This document shows positions 26,005 through 34,186 of a stretch of 37,107 nucleotides of DNA, piece after piece. Each line of letters begins with the position of its first letter. Positions within the stretch are counted from its first letter, which is position 1. The stretch is from Oscillospiraceae bacterium (lineage in GTDB: Bacteria > Bacillota > Clostridia > Oscillospirales > Ruminococcaceae), in the NCBI GenBank assembly GCA_031262245.1, contig JAISIJ010000270.1, positions 1 through 37,107 of the forward strand, given 5' to 3'. Both the position numbers and the translations under genes were made by a program. The notes beneath the pieces were generated by a model, which was given only the letters and a program-made list of their open reading frames with translations, was not told where the DNA came from and searched no databases.

Positions 26005-26053
26005 TTTTATTTTTTCCTTAGTTTTATAAATTTTATAGTTTTAAAATATGTAC

Positions 26054-26088
26054 TGCGACTTAGAAATAAATATTATATCTAAGTCGCA
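26054..26088 (-). promoter_or_regulatory. 11-bp dyad with a -10-like box in its loop, upstream of luxS
   Basis: Arms 26054-26064 and 26078-26088 are perfectly complementary (11 bp, TGCGACTTAGA) around a 13-base loop. The loop contains TATAAT on the minus strand (26072-26077), without a good -35. It lies 14 bases after the GH5 stop and about 50 bases before luxS. No T-tract follows on the minus strand, so it is either a weak terminator for the glucanase gene or an operator-like dyad over a luxS promoter. I cannot decide between these from sequence. Confidence 0.5.
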
Positions 26089-26102
26089 AATGAAATTATC
26101 TT

Positions 26103-27842
26103 TTATGCAAAAGATTTTTCAATGAATTTATCCATATATTCAGGATAATACCAAGAGAGATTTGAACGGTTAAGTTGTCTGAACCAGCCGCCGTCATCCC
26201 AAACACAGCAAGGAACGCCGATAGCTCTTGTTTTGCCTACATAATAATCCAACCAGTCTATACGGCTTGTGCCGCTGTAGGGGCGTTCTACAGTAATATT
26301 ATTCTCTTGTTGTGTTGAACGTGTACCGAACTCGTCAAGAACAACTGAATAACCTTTGTCAATTAAGCAAGTTTTAATTTGATTAATCATACTGTCAATA
26401 GCTGCTTTATCGGCATCGTCAAAGACTTGGTCATATTGACCTTCTTCAATACCGCCGCCTGCAAAATTCCAAGGTGTATAAGCGTGGATTTCGGCAATAG
26501 TATGGTTAGCGGGGTCATTGGGCATTTCAAAATGAGTGCCGCTTTGTTCTGCACCGTAAGTGGGGAGGAGAGAGTTGTCAACACCTGCGGCATAAGAGGG
26601 AACTAATAAGAAACGAGTTGCGTTGTTTCCGCCTTGTGCACGAATAGTATCAACGAAAGTTTGGTTAAGTCTGTTTACAACAGCACGGTCGTTTGATGTT
26701 CCGCCGTTCCATTCATATTGAGAACCCTCTGTTCTCGGTTCATTTAAGCCTTCAAACATCAATACATCGCCGTAATCTTTGAAAGTTTCACCGATTTGAT
26801 TCCAAACGGTTACAATCCATTCTTTGTCATAATTTTCAAACTCTGCTGTGGGGATTAAAACGCTGCCCTCGTGGTGGGTGTTGAGAATGACTTTAAGGTC
26901 ACATTCAATTGCATAGTTTACAACTGTTTGAACTCTTGCCATCCATTCAGGGTCGATTGTAAAGTTTTCATCAATAAAATGTGTATGCCAAGTGGTGGGG
27001 ATACGAACAAAGTCAAAACCCTGTGCTTTAACGGTTTCAAACATTGCTTTTGTTGTTAAGGGATTTCCCCAAGAAGTTTCACTTGCGTTACCCTCAAAAG
27101 CTTGTTGATAATCTTTTTGGTCAGAGCCGGCAGTATCATTCCAAGCATCGAAAGTATTACCTAAGTTCCAACCTGCGTGCATTTCGGCAACAAAAGCGGC
27201 AGTTGACATATCACGAATTTCGCCGGGGATTGTAGGAACAACAGGAACAGGAGGTTTCACAACATTTACTGTAAGCTCGGCTGAAAGTCCCTCGCTGTCA
27301 GTAACAGTAACAAGACTTGAACCTAATGTCAAACCGCCGATATAGAGAATTTCATTTGTAGGATTGAAGACGGCAGATACAATGCTTTCATCCTCAACAG
27401 ATACTGTCAAACTGCCATTGTCTTCGTCTGCAACAGCAATACCCGTCGCGTCAACACCTATATACACGTCAACTGTAGATAAGTCTAACACGGGAGCAAG
27501 GTTAGTTTGAGGCAATTCGGGGTAAGGCAAAGTTGTGAGGTCGCCCAAAAGGTAATTTACAATTGCCGTTAAATCCGCACTGTCTACAACAGTATTGCCG
27601 TCTGTAACATCACAATTGGCATTAGCCGAAGCATCTGCACTTAATTTGATATTCCCTGCAAGACTTTTTGATAACAGTGTAATATCGGACATTTTGCCTA
27701 TATCGCCGTCGCCGTCTACATCTCCGTATACAACATTTTCGGCTGCCCCTACAGGGGTAATCATTTGCGGTAAAGCGGATACCGCAGACATTGATAACGC
27801 AAACGCCGTTATCAATGAGAGAAGTCGTTTTTTTAACTTCAT
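26103..27842 (-). CDS. Secreted GH5 endoglucanase with N-terminal dockerin
   Basis: The 579-residue product has a signal peptide (KLKKRLLSLITAFALSMSAV, cleavage near residue 34). A type I dockerin at about 38-103 has two calcium loops (DVDGDGDIGKMSD; CDVTDGNTVVDSAD). An Ig-like or cadherin-like linker domain at about 115-196 is followed by a Pro/Val linker and a glycoside hydrolase family 5 catalytic domain. Catalytic signatures are WNLGNTFDAW (225-234), THHEGS, acid/base Glu368 in GLNEPR and nucleophile Glu504 in VLDEFG. It probably cleaves cellulose or mixed beta-glucan and docks to a cohesin scaffold. The dockerin is usually C-terminal; here it is N-terminal. It lies 83 bases downstream of dapL with a plausible own promoter. 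Confidence 0.93.
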   Translation of the reverse strand: MKLKKRLLSLITAFALSMSAVSALPQMITPVGAAENVVYGDVDGDGDIGKMSDITLLSKSLAGNIKLSADASANANCDVTDGNTVVDSADLTAIVNYLLGDLTTLPYPELPQTNLAPVLDLSTVDVYIGVDATGIAVADEDNGSLTVSVEDESIVSAVFNPTNEILYIGGLTLGSSLVTVTDSEGLSAELTVNVVKPPVPVVPTIPGEIRDMSTAAFVAEMHAGWNLGNTFDAWNDTAGSDQKDYQQAFEGNASETSWGNPLTTKAMFETVKAQGFDFVRIPTTWHTHFIDENFTIDPEWMARVQTVVNYAIECDLKVILNTHHEGSVLIPTAEFENYDKEWIVTVWNQIGETFKDYGDVLMFEGLNEPRTEGSQYEWNGGTSNDRAVVNRLNQTFVDTIRAQGGNNATRFLLVPSYAAGVDNSLLPTYGAEQSGTHFEMPNDPANHTIAEIHAYTPWNFAGGGIEEGQYDQVFDDADKAAIDSMINQIKTCLIDKGYSVVLDEFGTRSTQQENNITVERPYSGTSRIDWLDYYVGKTRAIGVPCCVWDDGGWFRQLNRSNLSWYYPEYMDKFIEKSFA

Positions 27843-27889
27843 TTTTCTTCACTTCTTTCTTTTTATTATATAAATAAGTTTATACAATA

Positions 27890-27918
27890 ATTTTAGCGGA
27901 AATCATTGTATTAAACAA
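27890..27918 (-). promoter_or_regulatory. Possible promoter of the GH5 gene
   Basis: On the minus strand TTGTTT (27913-27918) and TAAAAT (27890-27895) are 17 bases apart. A second TATAAT-like word lies closer to the start without a good -35. Both are modest matches in AT-rich sequence. No terminator is seen between dapL and this point. Confidence 0.35.
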
Positions 27919-27925
27919 AAATATA

Positions 27926-29185
27926 CTACGACAACAAAGACGTTAAACGCTCCATTGCCTCCAATGTAAGGTCTTTATCTCCGAAAGCGGTAAGTCTGAA
28001 CCAACCCTCACCGTTTTTACCGAAACCGGCACCGGGAGTACCCACAACCTGTATTTCATTTAATAATCTGTCAAAAAACTCCCAGCTTGACTGATTATCG
28101 GGGCATTTAAACCATATATAAGGAGAATTTATTCCCCCTGTAAATTTAATATTCAATTTAGTAAGTGTATCGGCAATGATTTTTGCATTAGCTTGATAAT
28201 ATGCAATGTTTTCTTTTATCTGCTTTTGCCCTAAATCTGTGAAAACTGCCGCCGCCGCACATTGAACAGGATAGGAAATACCATTGAATTTTGAACCTTG
28301 ACGCTGTGACCAAAGGTCGGCAATTTTGATTGTTGTGTCACCTTTTTTCACAACCAATTCTTCGGGAATGACAGTATATCCGCAACGAACACCTGTGAAC
28401 CCTGCAGTTTTTGAGAGAGAACACATTTCAATTGCACATTTTTTCGCACCCTCAATCTCAAAAATCGAACGAGGGAGTGAAGAATCGGTAATAAAAGCTT
28501 CATATGCCGCATCAAAAATAATAATTGCCTCATTTTTAAGGGCATAGTCAACCCATTCTTTGAGTTGCTCTTTGTTATAAACAGAGCCTGTGGGGTTATT
28601 AGGTGAGCATAAATAAATCAAAGAGGGTTTTATGATTTTATTAACAACGTTTACGATTTTTTCTTTGAAACCTTTTTGTTCCTCGTTTACAACAGAAATA
28701 TCAGAGGGCATTGCTGTAAAATTATTCTCTTCATTGCTGTTAGCATAAATTATGGTATTCCCTTGCATAATATTGCTGTTGGCATAAACAGGGTAAACAG
28801 GGTCGGTTAAGAGAACAACATTTTCCCCGAAAATGTCAATAATATTGCCGCAATCGGATTTTGCACCGTCATTTATGCGAATTTCGTTTAAGGTAAGCTC
28901 AACGCCGTTGTTTTTGTAATAATCAGCCACAGCTTGTTTTAAGAAATCATAACCCGCACCGCTGTCCTCATATCCCTTAAAAGTTTCCTTAACTCCCATT
29001 TCGTCACAGCCTTTTTTGAAAGCCTCAACAACAACAGGTGCAAGGGGTAAAGTCACATCGCCGATACCCATACGAATAATTTTTTTGTCAGGATTTTTTT
29101 CTTTATAAGCATTAATTTTCTTAGCAATATCAATAAACAAATAGTTTTTCTCTAATTTAAGAAAGTTTTCGTTAATTTTAACCAA
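27926..29185 (-). CDS. dapL: LL-diaminopimelate aminotransferase
   Basis: DapL converts tetrahydrodipicolinate directly to LL-diaminopimelate using glutamate, bypassing the succinyl or acetyl route to lysine and peptidoglycan. The 419-residue class I/II aminotransferase shows IRMGIGDVTLPLAP, GYEDSGAGYDFLK, INDGAKSDCGNI, LCSPNNPTG (193-200), IFDAAYEAF and the PLP lysine Lys259 in SLSKTAGFTGVRCGY. Its neighbour dapF carries out the next step, epimerising LL- to meso-DAP, so the pair forms a lysine/cell-wall mini-operon. The start follows AGGAGTAATAA, 52 bases after the small ORF. Confidence 0.95.
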   Translation of the reverse strand: MVKINENFLKLEKNYLFIDIAKKINAYKEKNPDKKIIRMGIGDVTLPLAPVVVEAFKKGCDEMGVKETFKGYEDSGAGYDFLKQAVADYYKNNGVELTLNEIRINDGAKSDCGNIIDIFGENVVLLTDPVYPVYANSNIMQGNTIIYANSNEENNFTAMPSDISVVNEEQKGFKEKIVNVVNKIIKPSLIYLCSPNNPTGSVYNKEQLKEWVDYALKNEAIIIFDAAYEAFITDSSLPRSIFEIEGAKKCAIEMCSLSKTAGFTGVRCGYTVIPEELVVKKGDTTIKIADLWSQRQGSKFNGISYPVQCAAAAVFTDLGQKQIKENIAYYQANAKIIADTLTKLNIKFTGGINSPYIWFKCPDNQSSWEFFDRLLNEIQVVGTPGAGFGKNGEGWFRLTAFGDKDLTLEAMERLTSLLS

Positions 29186-29237
29186 TTTATTACTCCTGTT
29201 TTAATAAAAATTTTAAAGAAATAGAATTGAAAATGAC

Positions 29238-29399
29238 TTAACAATTTACCGTCCAATCATATAAATCCGGATGCTGTTCCTTATCAATAAAAACATTTCC
29301 GTTTTTATCAGTAGGTAAATAGATTTTAGGGGAATTTTTTAATCCGGCAAGGATTAAAAGTTCGTCTAATTCTTTTTTTAAATCAATATTTTCTACCAT
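29238..29399 (-). CDS. 53-residue hypothetical protein between dapF and dapL
   Basis: The frame starts at an ATG that overlaps the dapF stop by seven bases (ATGGTAG) and ends with TAA at 29238. The product has an acidic amphipathic N-terminal helix (MVENIDLKKELDELLILAG) and then a compact hydrophobic/aromatic tail with PKIYLPTDKNGNVFIDK and a Tyr-Asp-Trp near the end; it is slightly acidic and has no signal or membrane segment. I do not recognise it. Support comes from the coupled start, sensible composition and a location inside a 207-base intergenic space of an otherwise tight operon. It may be a small partner of DapF or DapL, which is inference only. Confidence 0.6.
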   Translation of the reverse strand: MVENIDLKKELDELLILAGLKNSPKIYLPTDKNGNVFIDKEQHPDLYDWTVNC

Positions 29400-30238
29400 T
29401 TGAAAATTTCCTCTAATTCAAGGTTTGTTTCAAAAACAAACTCAGCCGGACCGTTTTTAATTACATTATCTTCCGAAGTGTAAGTGATTTTAAGCACTCC
29501 GCCACGCAATATTATAGAAATTTCTTCATCTTTTTTGCATTTATTATTGAGAACACTGGCAACAACAGCGGCACAAGCTCCTGTTCCGCAAGCGAAAGTT
29601 TCCCCCGAACCACGCTCCCAAACACGCATTTTTAAGGTTTTTTCGTCAATGATTTGTATAAATTCGGTATTAACTCTGCTTGGGAAAAATTTATGATTTT
29701 CAAAAGCGGGACCGATTTTTTCAAGAGGAATACAGTCAATATCATCAAAAAAGACAACACAATGAGGATTTCCCATTGAAACAGCCGTTGCATAGTAAAT
29801 CTCACCCAAAACTTCAATGGGTTGGTTTATAAATTTCTCTAAACAACAGCTGATAGGTATTTCTTTAGGTTCTAAAATGGGTTTTCCCATATCAACCTTT
29901 ACAGATTTAACCTTGCCGTTTTCAATATTCAGCCAAAGCGTTCTCACCCCCGAATTAGTTTCAAGGGTTATTTTGGATTTTTCTGTAAGACCTTTTTCAT
30001 ATACATATTTACCCACACAACGTGTTGCATTACCGCACATCATTGCTTCCGAACCGTCGGCATTAAAAATACGCATACGAAAATCTGCAATATCAGACGG
30101 CAAAATCATAACTAAACCGTCAGAGCCTAAGCCTAAATGTCTATCGCTTACTTTTTTCGATAGTTCGCCGGGATTTTCTACATTCTCCGTAATATAGATA
30201 TAGTCATTTCCCGCACCTTGCATTTTTACAAATAACAT
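29393..30238 (-). CDS. dapF: Diaminopimelate epimerase
   Basis: DapF interconverts LL- and meso-diaminopimelate with two active-site cysteines acting as acid and base. The 281-residue product begins FVKMQGAGNDYIYI. It has the first cysteine, Cys68, in MMCGNATRC and the second in GETFACGTGACAA near residue 220, plus SMGNPHCVVF. The start at 30238 is chosen because of GGAGTGA just upstream and the canonical N-terminus; the open frame upstream would run through the promoter. It heads the dapF / small ORF / dapL group and has a consensus promoter. Confidence 0.96.
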   Translation of the reverse strand: MLFVKMQGAGNDYIYITENVENPGELSKKVSDRHLGLGSDGLVMILPSDIADFRMRIFNADGSEAMMCGNATRCVGKYVYEKGLTEKSKITLETNSGVRTLWLNIENGKVKSVKVDMGKPILEPKEIPISCCLEKFINQPIEVLGEIYYATAVSMGNPHCVVFFDDIDCIPLEKIGPAFENHKFFPSRVNTEFIQIIDEKTLKMRVWERGSGETFACGTGACAAVVASVLNNKCKKDEEISIILRGGVLKITYTSEDNVIKNGPAEFVFETNLELEEIFKW

Positions 30239-30259
30239 TAAATCACTCCATACTATAAG

Positions 30260-30288
30260 ATTATATATTTTTTTGTAACCTTTGTCAA
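30260..30288 (-). promoter_or_regulatory. Consensus sigma-A promoter of dapF-dapL
   Basis: On the minus strand TTGACA (30283-30288) and TATAAT (30260-30265) are perfect and 17 bases apart. The transcript would start near 30253, giving a leader of only about 15 nt. That leaves no room for a lysine riboswitch. Confidence 0.9.
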
Positions 30289-30344
30289 TAGAAAAATATA
30301 TTTTAGTAAAAAAAATATATAAAAAAGGTGCCCTCATATAACTC

Positions 30345-30375
30345 AAAAAAAGGTGCACCCCCGAAAGGATGCACC
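30345..30375 (-). terminator. Terminator of the NPTTG-anchored protein gene
   Basis: On the minus strand a GC-rich stem (30367-30375 with 30352-30359, one bulged base) is followed by seven Ts (30345-30351). It lies about 70 bases after the stop codon. A smaller 6-bp hairpin with a 4-base loop (30401-30416) sits between stop and terminator. Confidence 0.85.
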
Positions 30376-30446
30376 CCTGTAAAATCGTAAGCATATTAAA
30401 GTAATCGCAAGATTACAAGAATTTCTTAAACTTTCTTAAGTTAAAA

Positions 30447-31817
30447 TTAGTCTCTACGACCTCTTTTTTTAAGAACGATAGCTGTAGAACCTGTAGCTAA
30501 GAGAGCAGCAAGAGCAACGCCAACACCAGCAGTACCGGTTGTGGGGTTCTCGTCTGTGCCAGCTGTGCCATCGCCGGGGTCAGCAGTAGGTTCGCCGTCT
30601 GTACCTTCAGCAGGAGTTCCGTCGCCTTCAGCGGGAGCACCGTCTGTACCTTCAGCAGGTGTACCATCTGTACCTTCAGCAGGAGCACCGTCTGTACCTT
30701 CAGCAGGAGCACCACCGATTACATCGTCTTCTGTACCCCACAATTTATCAGCACCAGCGTCAGTAACGTCATCTTCTGTACCGAGGATACCATCAGCACC
30801 AGCTTTGATTGCATCGATTTCAGCATCTGTTAAGGTTTTTTCGTCAGTTTTTTGAGTATCTGTATCTGCTGTAGAACCGTCGTTTTTGTCGTCAGTTGTG
30901 GAGTTAGTACCTGTCATTTTGAAAACGAGGTCGTCACTGGTTTCAATTACAAGACCGTGACCGTCAGCTGCGGAATAAACAGTTGAACCAACTTTATAAC
31001 CGGGTTTTTTAACTTGTTGACCTGAGAAAGAACCGTCAGCGTTTTGAACGATACCTTCTTCTGACCAGTAGTAGGTGTAAAGTGAACCTTTATAAACTAC
31101 GAATGTGGGGTGGTCGGTAGGAACATAAACTGTCATACCCTTGGGAGCGTAGGTGAAAGGATTAGCATAATCATAGTCAGCATCAGCAACGCCGTCATCG
31201 TTAATATCTAAGCCGCCGCCTGCAGAAAGAGCTAATTGATATATAGCGAGCTCATCTGTGCTGTCGTTTTTGCTGTCGGGAACAAAGTTATCAACAGCAA
31301 TGTTTTTGTAGCTCTTAGTACCGTCAGATTCGATTTTGATATCTTCGTCTTTAACGCTTGTGATAGCACCGGGGTCACCGATTGCAACGATATCTTTTGT
31401 CAATGTGAAAGTTTTAGGACCTGCATTAGGATAAGCGAGAAGAGCATAGTCGGTCCATTCTTCATAGTCTTTACCTAATTTGCCGTTGTTATGAACTTCG
31501 TAACGAGCAAGAGCAACACCCTTAGCTTTGAAAGAAGCAGAAGAACCGGAAACACCGAAACTTGCAAGGTCTTCAGCAAGGTCAAGAGATTTAATATTGA
31601 ACTGTGTTACAGGGAGTTCACCGATTGTTGCGGGGATAACGAGTTTTTTAATTGTAGCGTTGGAAATTGACTCCAAAGAAGCGTAAGTGCCACGGTCGGA
31701 ATAAACTGCATCCAAAACGTTACCGTTAAAGTTGTTTGCTGCAAGAGCAGTCACTATACCACCGGATACAACCATAGAAGCTGCAATCATTCCGGCAAGG
31801 AATTTTTTAGATTTCAT
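30447..31817 (-). CDS. Secreted cell-wall-anchored protein with NPTTG sorting signal
   Basis: I do not recognise the family of the main body. The 456-residue product has a signal peptide (KSKKFLAGMIAASMVVSGGIVTALAA). A body of about 300 residues follows, including a DINDDGVADADYDYANPF calcium-loop-like segment. Two tandem GTEDDV units (GADGILGTEDDV, GADKLWGTEDDV, about 339-367) resemble short calcium-binding repeats. A PAEGTDGA-type low-complexity linker (about 370-405) leads to a tripartite C-terminal anchor: NPTTG at 424-428, a hydrophobic segment (431-448) and KKRGRRD. The NPxTG motif suggests sortase attachment, which is inferred. GGAGGTAATT precedes the ATG. It has its own terminator and upstream promoter. 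Confidence 0.85.
   Translation of the reverse strand: MKSKKFLAGMIAASMVVSGGIVTALAANNFNGNVLDAVYSDRGTYASLESISNATIKKLVIPATIGELPVTQFNIKSLDLAEDLASFGVSGSSASFKAKGVALARYEVHNNGKLGKDYEEWTDYALLAYPNAGPKTFTLTKDIVAIGDPGAITSVKDEDIKIESDGTKSYKNIAVDNFVPDSKNDSTDELAIYQLALSAGGGLDINDDGVADADYDYANPFTYAPKGMTVYVPTDHPTFVVYKGSLYTYYWSEEGIVQNADGSFSGQQVKKPGYKVGSTVYSAADGHGLVIETSDDLVFKMTGTNSTTDDKNDGSTADTDTQKTDEKTLTDAEIDAIKAGADGILGTEDDVTDAGADKLWGTEDDVIGGAPAEGTDGAPAEGTDGTPAEGTDGAPAEGDGTPAEGTDGEPTADPGDGTAGTDENPTTGTAGVGVALAALLATGSTAIVLKKRGRRD
30594..30713 (-). repeat. 24-bp coding tandem repeats (PAEGTDGA linker)
   Basis: Five to six near-identical 24-base units encode the PAEGTDGA-type spacer. One unit is shortened by two codons, consistent with in-frame copy-number change. 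Repeat variation would alter how far the protein projects from the wall. Confidence 0.8.
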
Positions 31818-31894
31818 TTTTAATTACCTCCAAGATAATTAGATATTTATTTATTTTGTATACTAAAATTAAAAGCATACGATTTACAGTCACC

Positions 31895-31923
31895 ATTATA
31901 TCACATAACTGTCACAAAGCAAG
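31895..31923 (-). promoter_or_regulatory. Extended -10 promoter of the NPTTG protein gene
   Basis: On the minus strand TATAAT (31895-31900) is preceded by TGA, giving the extended -10 form TGnTATAAT, with TTGCTT 16 bases upstream (31917-31922). Initiation near 31888 gives a leader of about 70 nt. The surrounding word ATGTGATATAATNGTGAC is repeated at 32102-32122. Confidence 0.65.
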
Positions 31924-32223
31924 CATTATTATTTTTTGTAACATATTTTCGTGTAAATTTCACAATAATGTTTTTTAAATATAGTCATATTTTGTACAAA
32001 AACCATAGGACAGTTATTATTTTTTGACATTTTCCTTAAAACTCGGTAACTTTTTATTACAAATCGAGAATAAAATTGTTGACTGTTTTAATTTTCGTAT
32101 TGCTGTCACTATTATATCACATTCTCACCTTTTTATTCTAAGGTAAAATTTTCATTGGTGATGGCATATTTAATCTAATAATAAAGTATACTTATAGTTT
32201 ATAAAGCATTTTTTAAAAAAATC

Positions 32224-32253
32224 TTGACACATTATACCACGGTGTATTATAAT
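32224..32253 (+). promoter_or_regulatory. Sigma-A promoter of the transketolase operon
   Basis: Perfect TTGACA (32224-32229) and TATAAT (32248-32253) are separated by 18 bases. The leader to the ATG at 32316 is about 55 nt with AAAGGAAA as ribosome-binding site. It could drive tkt, the LCP-like gene, soj, spo0J and serS, since no terminator or strong promoter is seen between them. Confidence 0.8.
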
Positions 32254-32315
32254 AGTCAAGATAATGTTTAAATTAAATAAAGAACACAAAAAAAGTTAAT
32301 AAAAAGGAAATAAAA

Positions 32316-34172
32316 ATGCAGAAAGAGACGTTAAAATATATAGCAAATGAAGTCAGAAAAAATATTATTGAAATGACATACAGTGCCAAAAGCGGACATC
32401 CCGGCGGTTCACTTTCAATAACAGATGTTGTAACATACCTTTATATATGCAAATTAAAACTTGATAAAAATAATCTCAATAATCCCAACAGAAATAGGTT
32501 TGTTTTAAGTAAAGGTCATTGTGTACCCTCTGTTTACGGTATTCTTGCGGAAATGGAATTGCTCCCGAAAAAGGAATTAAAAACTCTTCGTCAAGTCGGT
32601 TCTCATTTTCAAGGACACCCCTGTATTGAAATGGATGGCATTGATATGTCAACGGGTTCTTTGGGACAAGGTTTTTCTGTTGCGGCAGGTATGGCATTGT
32701 CAGCAAAGCTTGACAAGAAAGATTTTAAGGTGTATACTGTATTAGGTGACGGTGAAACTCAAGAGGGCATTGTTTGGGAAACGGCAATGTTTGCAGGAAA
32801 TAAAAATCTGAACAATCTTGTTGCGATTATTGATAATAATAATCTGCAAAGTGACGGTAAAGTGTCAGATGTTTGTTCAATATACCCCCTTGACGAAAAA
32901 TTTTCGGCTTTTAAATGGAATGTTGTTACCTGTAACGGCAATGATTTTGACGAGCTTGAAAATGCTTTTAATACAGTTGAAAGTTTTAACAACGACAAAC
33001 CCTCTGTTATTATTATGAAAACTGTTAAGGGTAAAGGCGTTTCCTTTATGGAAAATGCTGTTGAATGGCACGGAGCTGCACCAAACAAAGAACAATATGA
33101 CATTGCGATGTCGGAATTAGAAAAAAACACTCTTGAGCTTGCCGAATATAAAGAACAGGCGATTGAGTTGTTGCATAAGACATATGATTTTGCCAATGTT
33201 AATATTACAGAAAAAAAATCCGTTGAATTTAATTTTATTCCCGCTGAAAATGCAAAAGCAACAAGAGACAGTTACGGTGAGGCTTTAAAAGATTTAGCTG
33301 AACTTTACCCCGAACTTGTTGTTTTAGATGCGGATTTATCAAAATCCACTAAAACCTGTTTGTTTGCAAAAGCTTATCCCGAGCGTTTTATAAATGCAGG
33401 TATTGCAGAGCAAGTAATGATTGGTGTATCGGCAGGACTTGCCACAACAGGTAAAATCCCCGTTGCAAGCAGTTTTGCAATGTTTGCCGCAGGGCGAGCT
33501 TATGAAATTATTCGTAATGCTGTGGGCTACCCAAAACTCAATGTTAAAATCTGTGCTACTCACGCAGGTATTTCCGTGGGTGAAGACGGTGCGTCACATC
33601 AATGCAACGAAGATATAGCTTTAATGCGTACCATTCCGGGAATGACAATAATCAATCCCTGTGACGATACAGAAACAAAACTTGCTGTAAAAGCAATGTT
33701 GGATTACAAAGGTGCTGTTTATATGCGATTGGGACGTTTTGCCGTTCCTCAAGTGAATAAACAGGATTATAAATTTGAAATAGGTAAAGGTGTTACCCTT
33801 AAAGACGGCAATGATATTACAATTATTGCAACGGGATTAATGGTTAATGAGGCTTTGAAAGCCGCTGAAGAATTAAAGAACAGCGGTATTAATGCCCGTG
33901 TTATAAATATCCATACCATTAAACCCATTGACAAAGAACTTATACAAAAAGCCGCTCTTGAAACAAAAAAACTTGTTACCGTTGAAGAACACAGTATTAT
34001 AGGCGGTTTGGGTGCGGCAGTTTCGGAGGCTATTGCCGAAAATCCCGTTCCTCTTAAACGTATAGGTGTAAATGATGTTTTCGGTTACAGCGGACCTGCC
34101 GCAGAACTTCTTAAAGCTTTCGGACTTTGTTCCGAGAATATAGTTAATGTTGTTTCAGAATTTTTAAAATAA
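32316..34172 (+). CDS. tkt: Transketolase (single-chain, short form)
   Basis: Transketolase moves two-carbon ketol units between sugar phosphates in the pentose phosphate pathway using thiamine diphosphate. The 618-residue protein combines an N-terminal TPP-binding half (SGHPGGSLSITDV, SKGHCVPSVYGIL, STGSLGQGFSVAAGMAL, GDGETQEGIVWE ... DNNN) and a C-terminal half with the catalytic glutamate in NAGIAEQVMIGVSAGLA and THAGISVGEDGASHQCNEDIALMR. Each half resembles the split TktN/TktC subunits found separately in many anaerobes. The chain is shorter than classical transketolases (about 660), so it looks like a fused split type. A sigma-A promoter precedes it. Confidence 0.94.
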   Translation: MQKETLKYIANEVRKNIIEMTYSAKSGHPGGSLSITDVVTYLYICKLKLDKNNLNNPNRNRFVLSKGHCVPSVYGILAEMELLPKKELKTLRQVGSHFQGHPCIEMDGIDMSTGSLGQGFSVAAGMALSAKLDKKDFKVYTVLGDGETQEGIVWETAMFAGNKNLNNLVAIIDNNNLQSDGKVSDVCSIYPLDEKFSAFKWNVVTCNGNDFDELENAFNTVESFNNDKPSVIIMKTVKGKGVSFMENAVEWHGAAPNKEQYDIAMSELEKNTLELAEYKEQAIELLHKTYDFANVNITEKKSVEFNFIPAENAKATRDSYGEALKDLAELYPELVVLDADLSKSTKTCLFAKAYPERFINAGIAEQVMIGVSAGLATTGKIPVASSFAMFAAGRAYEIIRNAVGYPKLNVKICATHAGISVGEDGASHQCNEDIALMRTIPGMTIINPCDDTETKLAVKAMLDYKGAVYMRLGRFAVPQVNKQDYKFEIGKGVTLKDGNDITIIATGLMVNEALKAAEELKNSGINARVINIHTIKPIDKELIQKAALETKKLVTVEEHSIIGGLGAAVSEAIAENPVPLKRIGVNDVFGYSGPAAELLKAFGLCSENIVNVVSEFLK

Positions 34173-34186
34173 ATACAAGAGAAAAT

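Larger units (their letters stand above)
31818..32315. other. 498-base divergent intergenic region between the NPTTG protein and transketolase
   Basis: I see no gene here. It contains the minus-strand extended -10 promoter at 31895-31923, a second copy of the same -10 word at 32102-32122 (also pointing to minus, no good -35), and the plus-strand transketolase promoter at 32224-32253. The AT-rich stretch between 31925 and 32100 contains TTGACA words (for example 32024-32029) without a good -10, and there is a 10-base palindrome at 32183-32192. No riboswitch-like or repeat-family structure was recognised. Confidence 0.6.

Noticed and set aside
26005-26102. SAM or SAH riboswitch upstream of luxS
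   Set aside because: Only one simple dyad is present in 98 bases; no multi-helix junction or conserved core is visible.
30239-30300. Lysine riboswitch upstream of dapF
   Set aside because: The promoter-to-start distance leaves a leader of about 15 nt, far too short for a lysine riboswitch.
30541-30855. 104-codon open frame antisense to the NPTTG protein gene
   Set aside because: Its Pro/Ser/Val repeats mirror the 24-bp linker repeats of the real gene.
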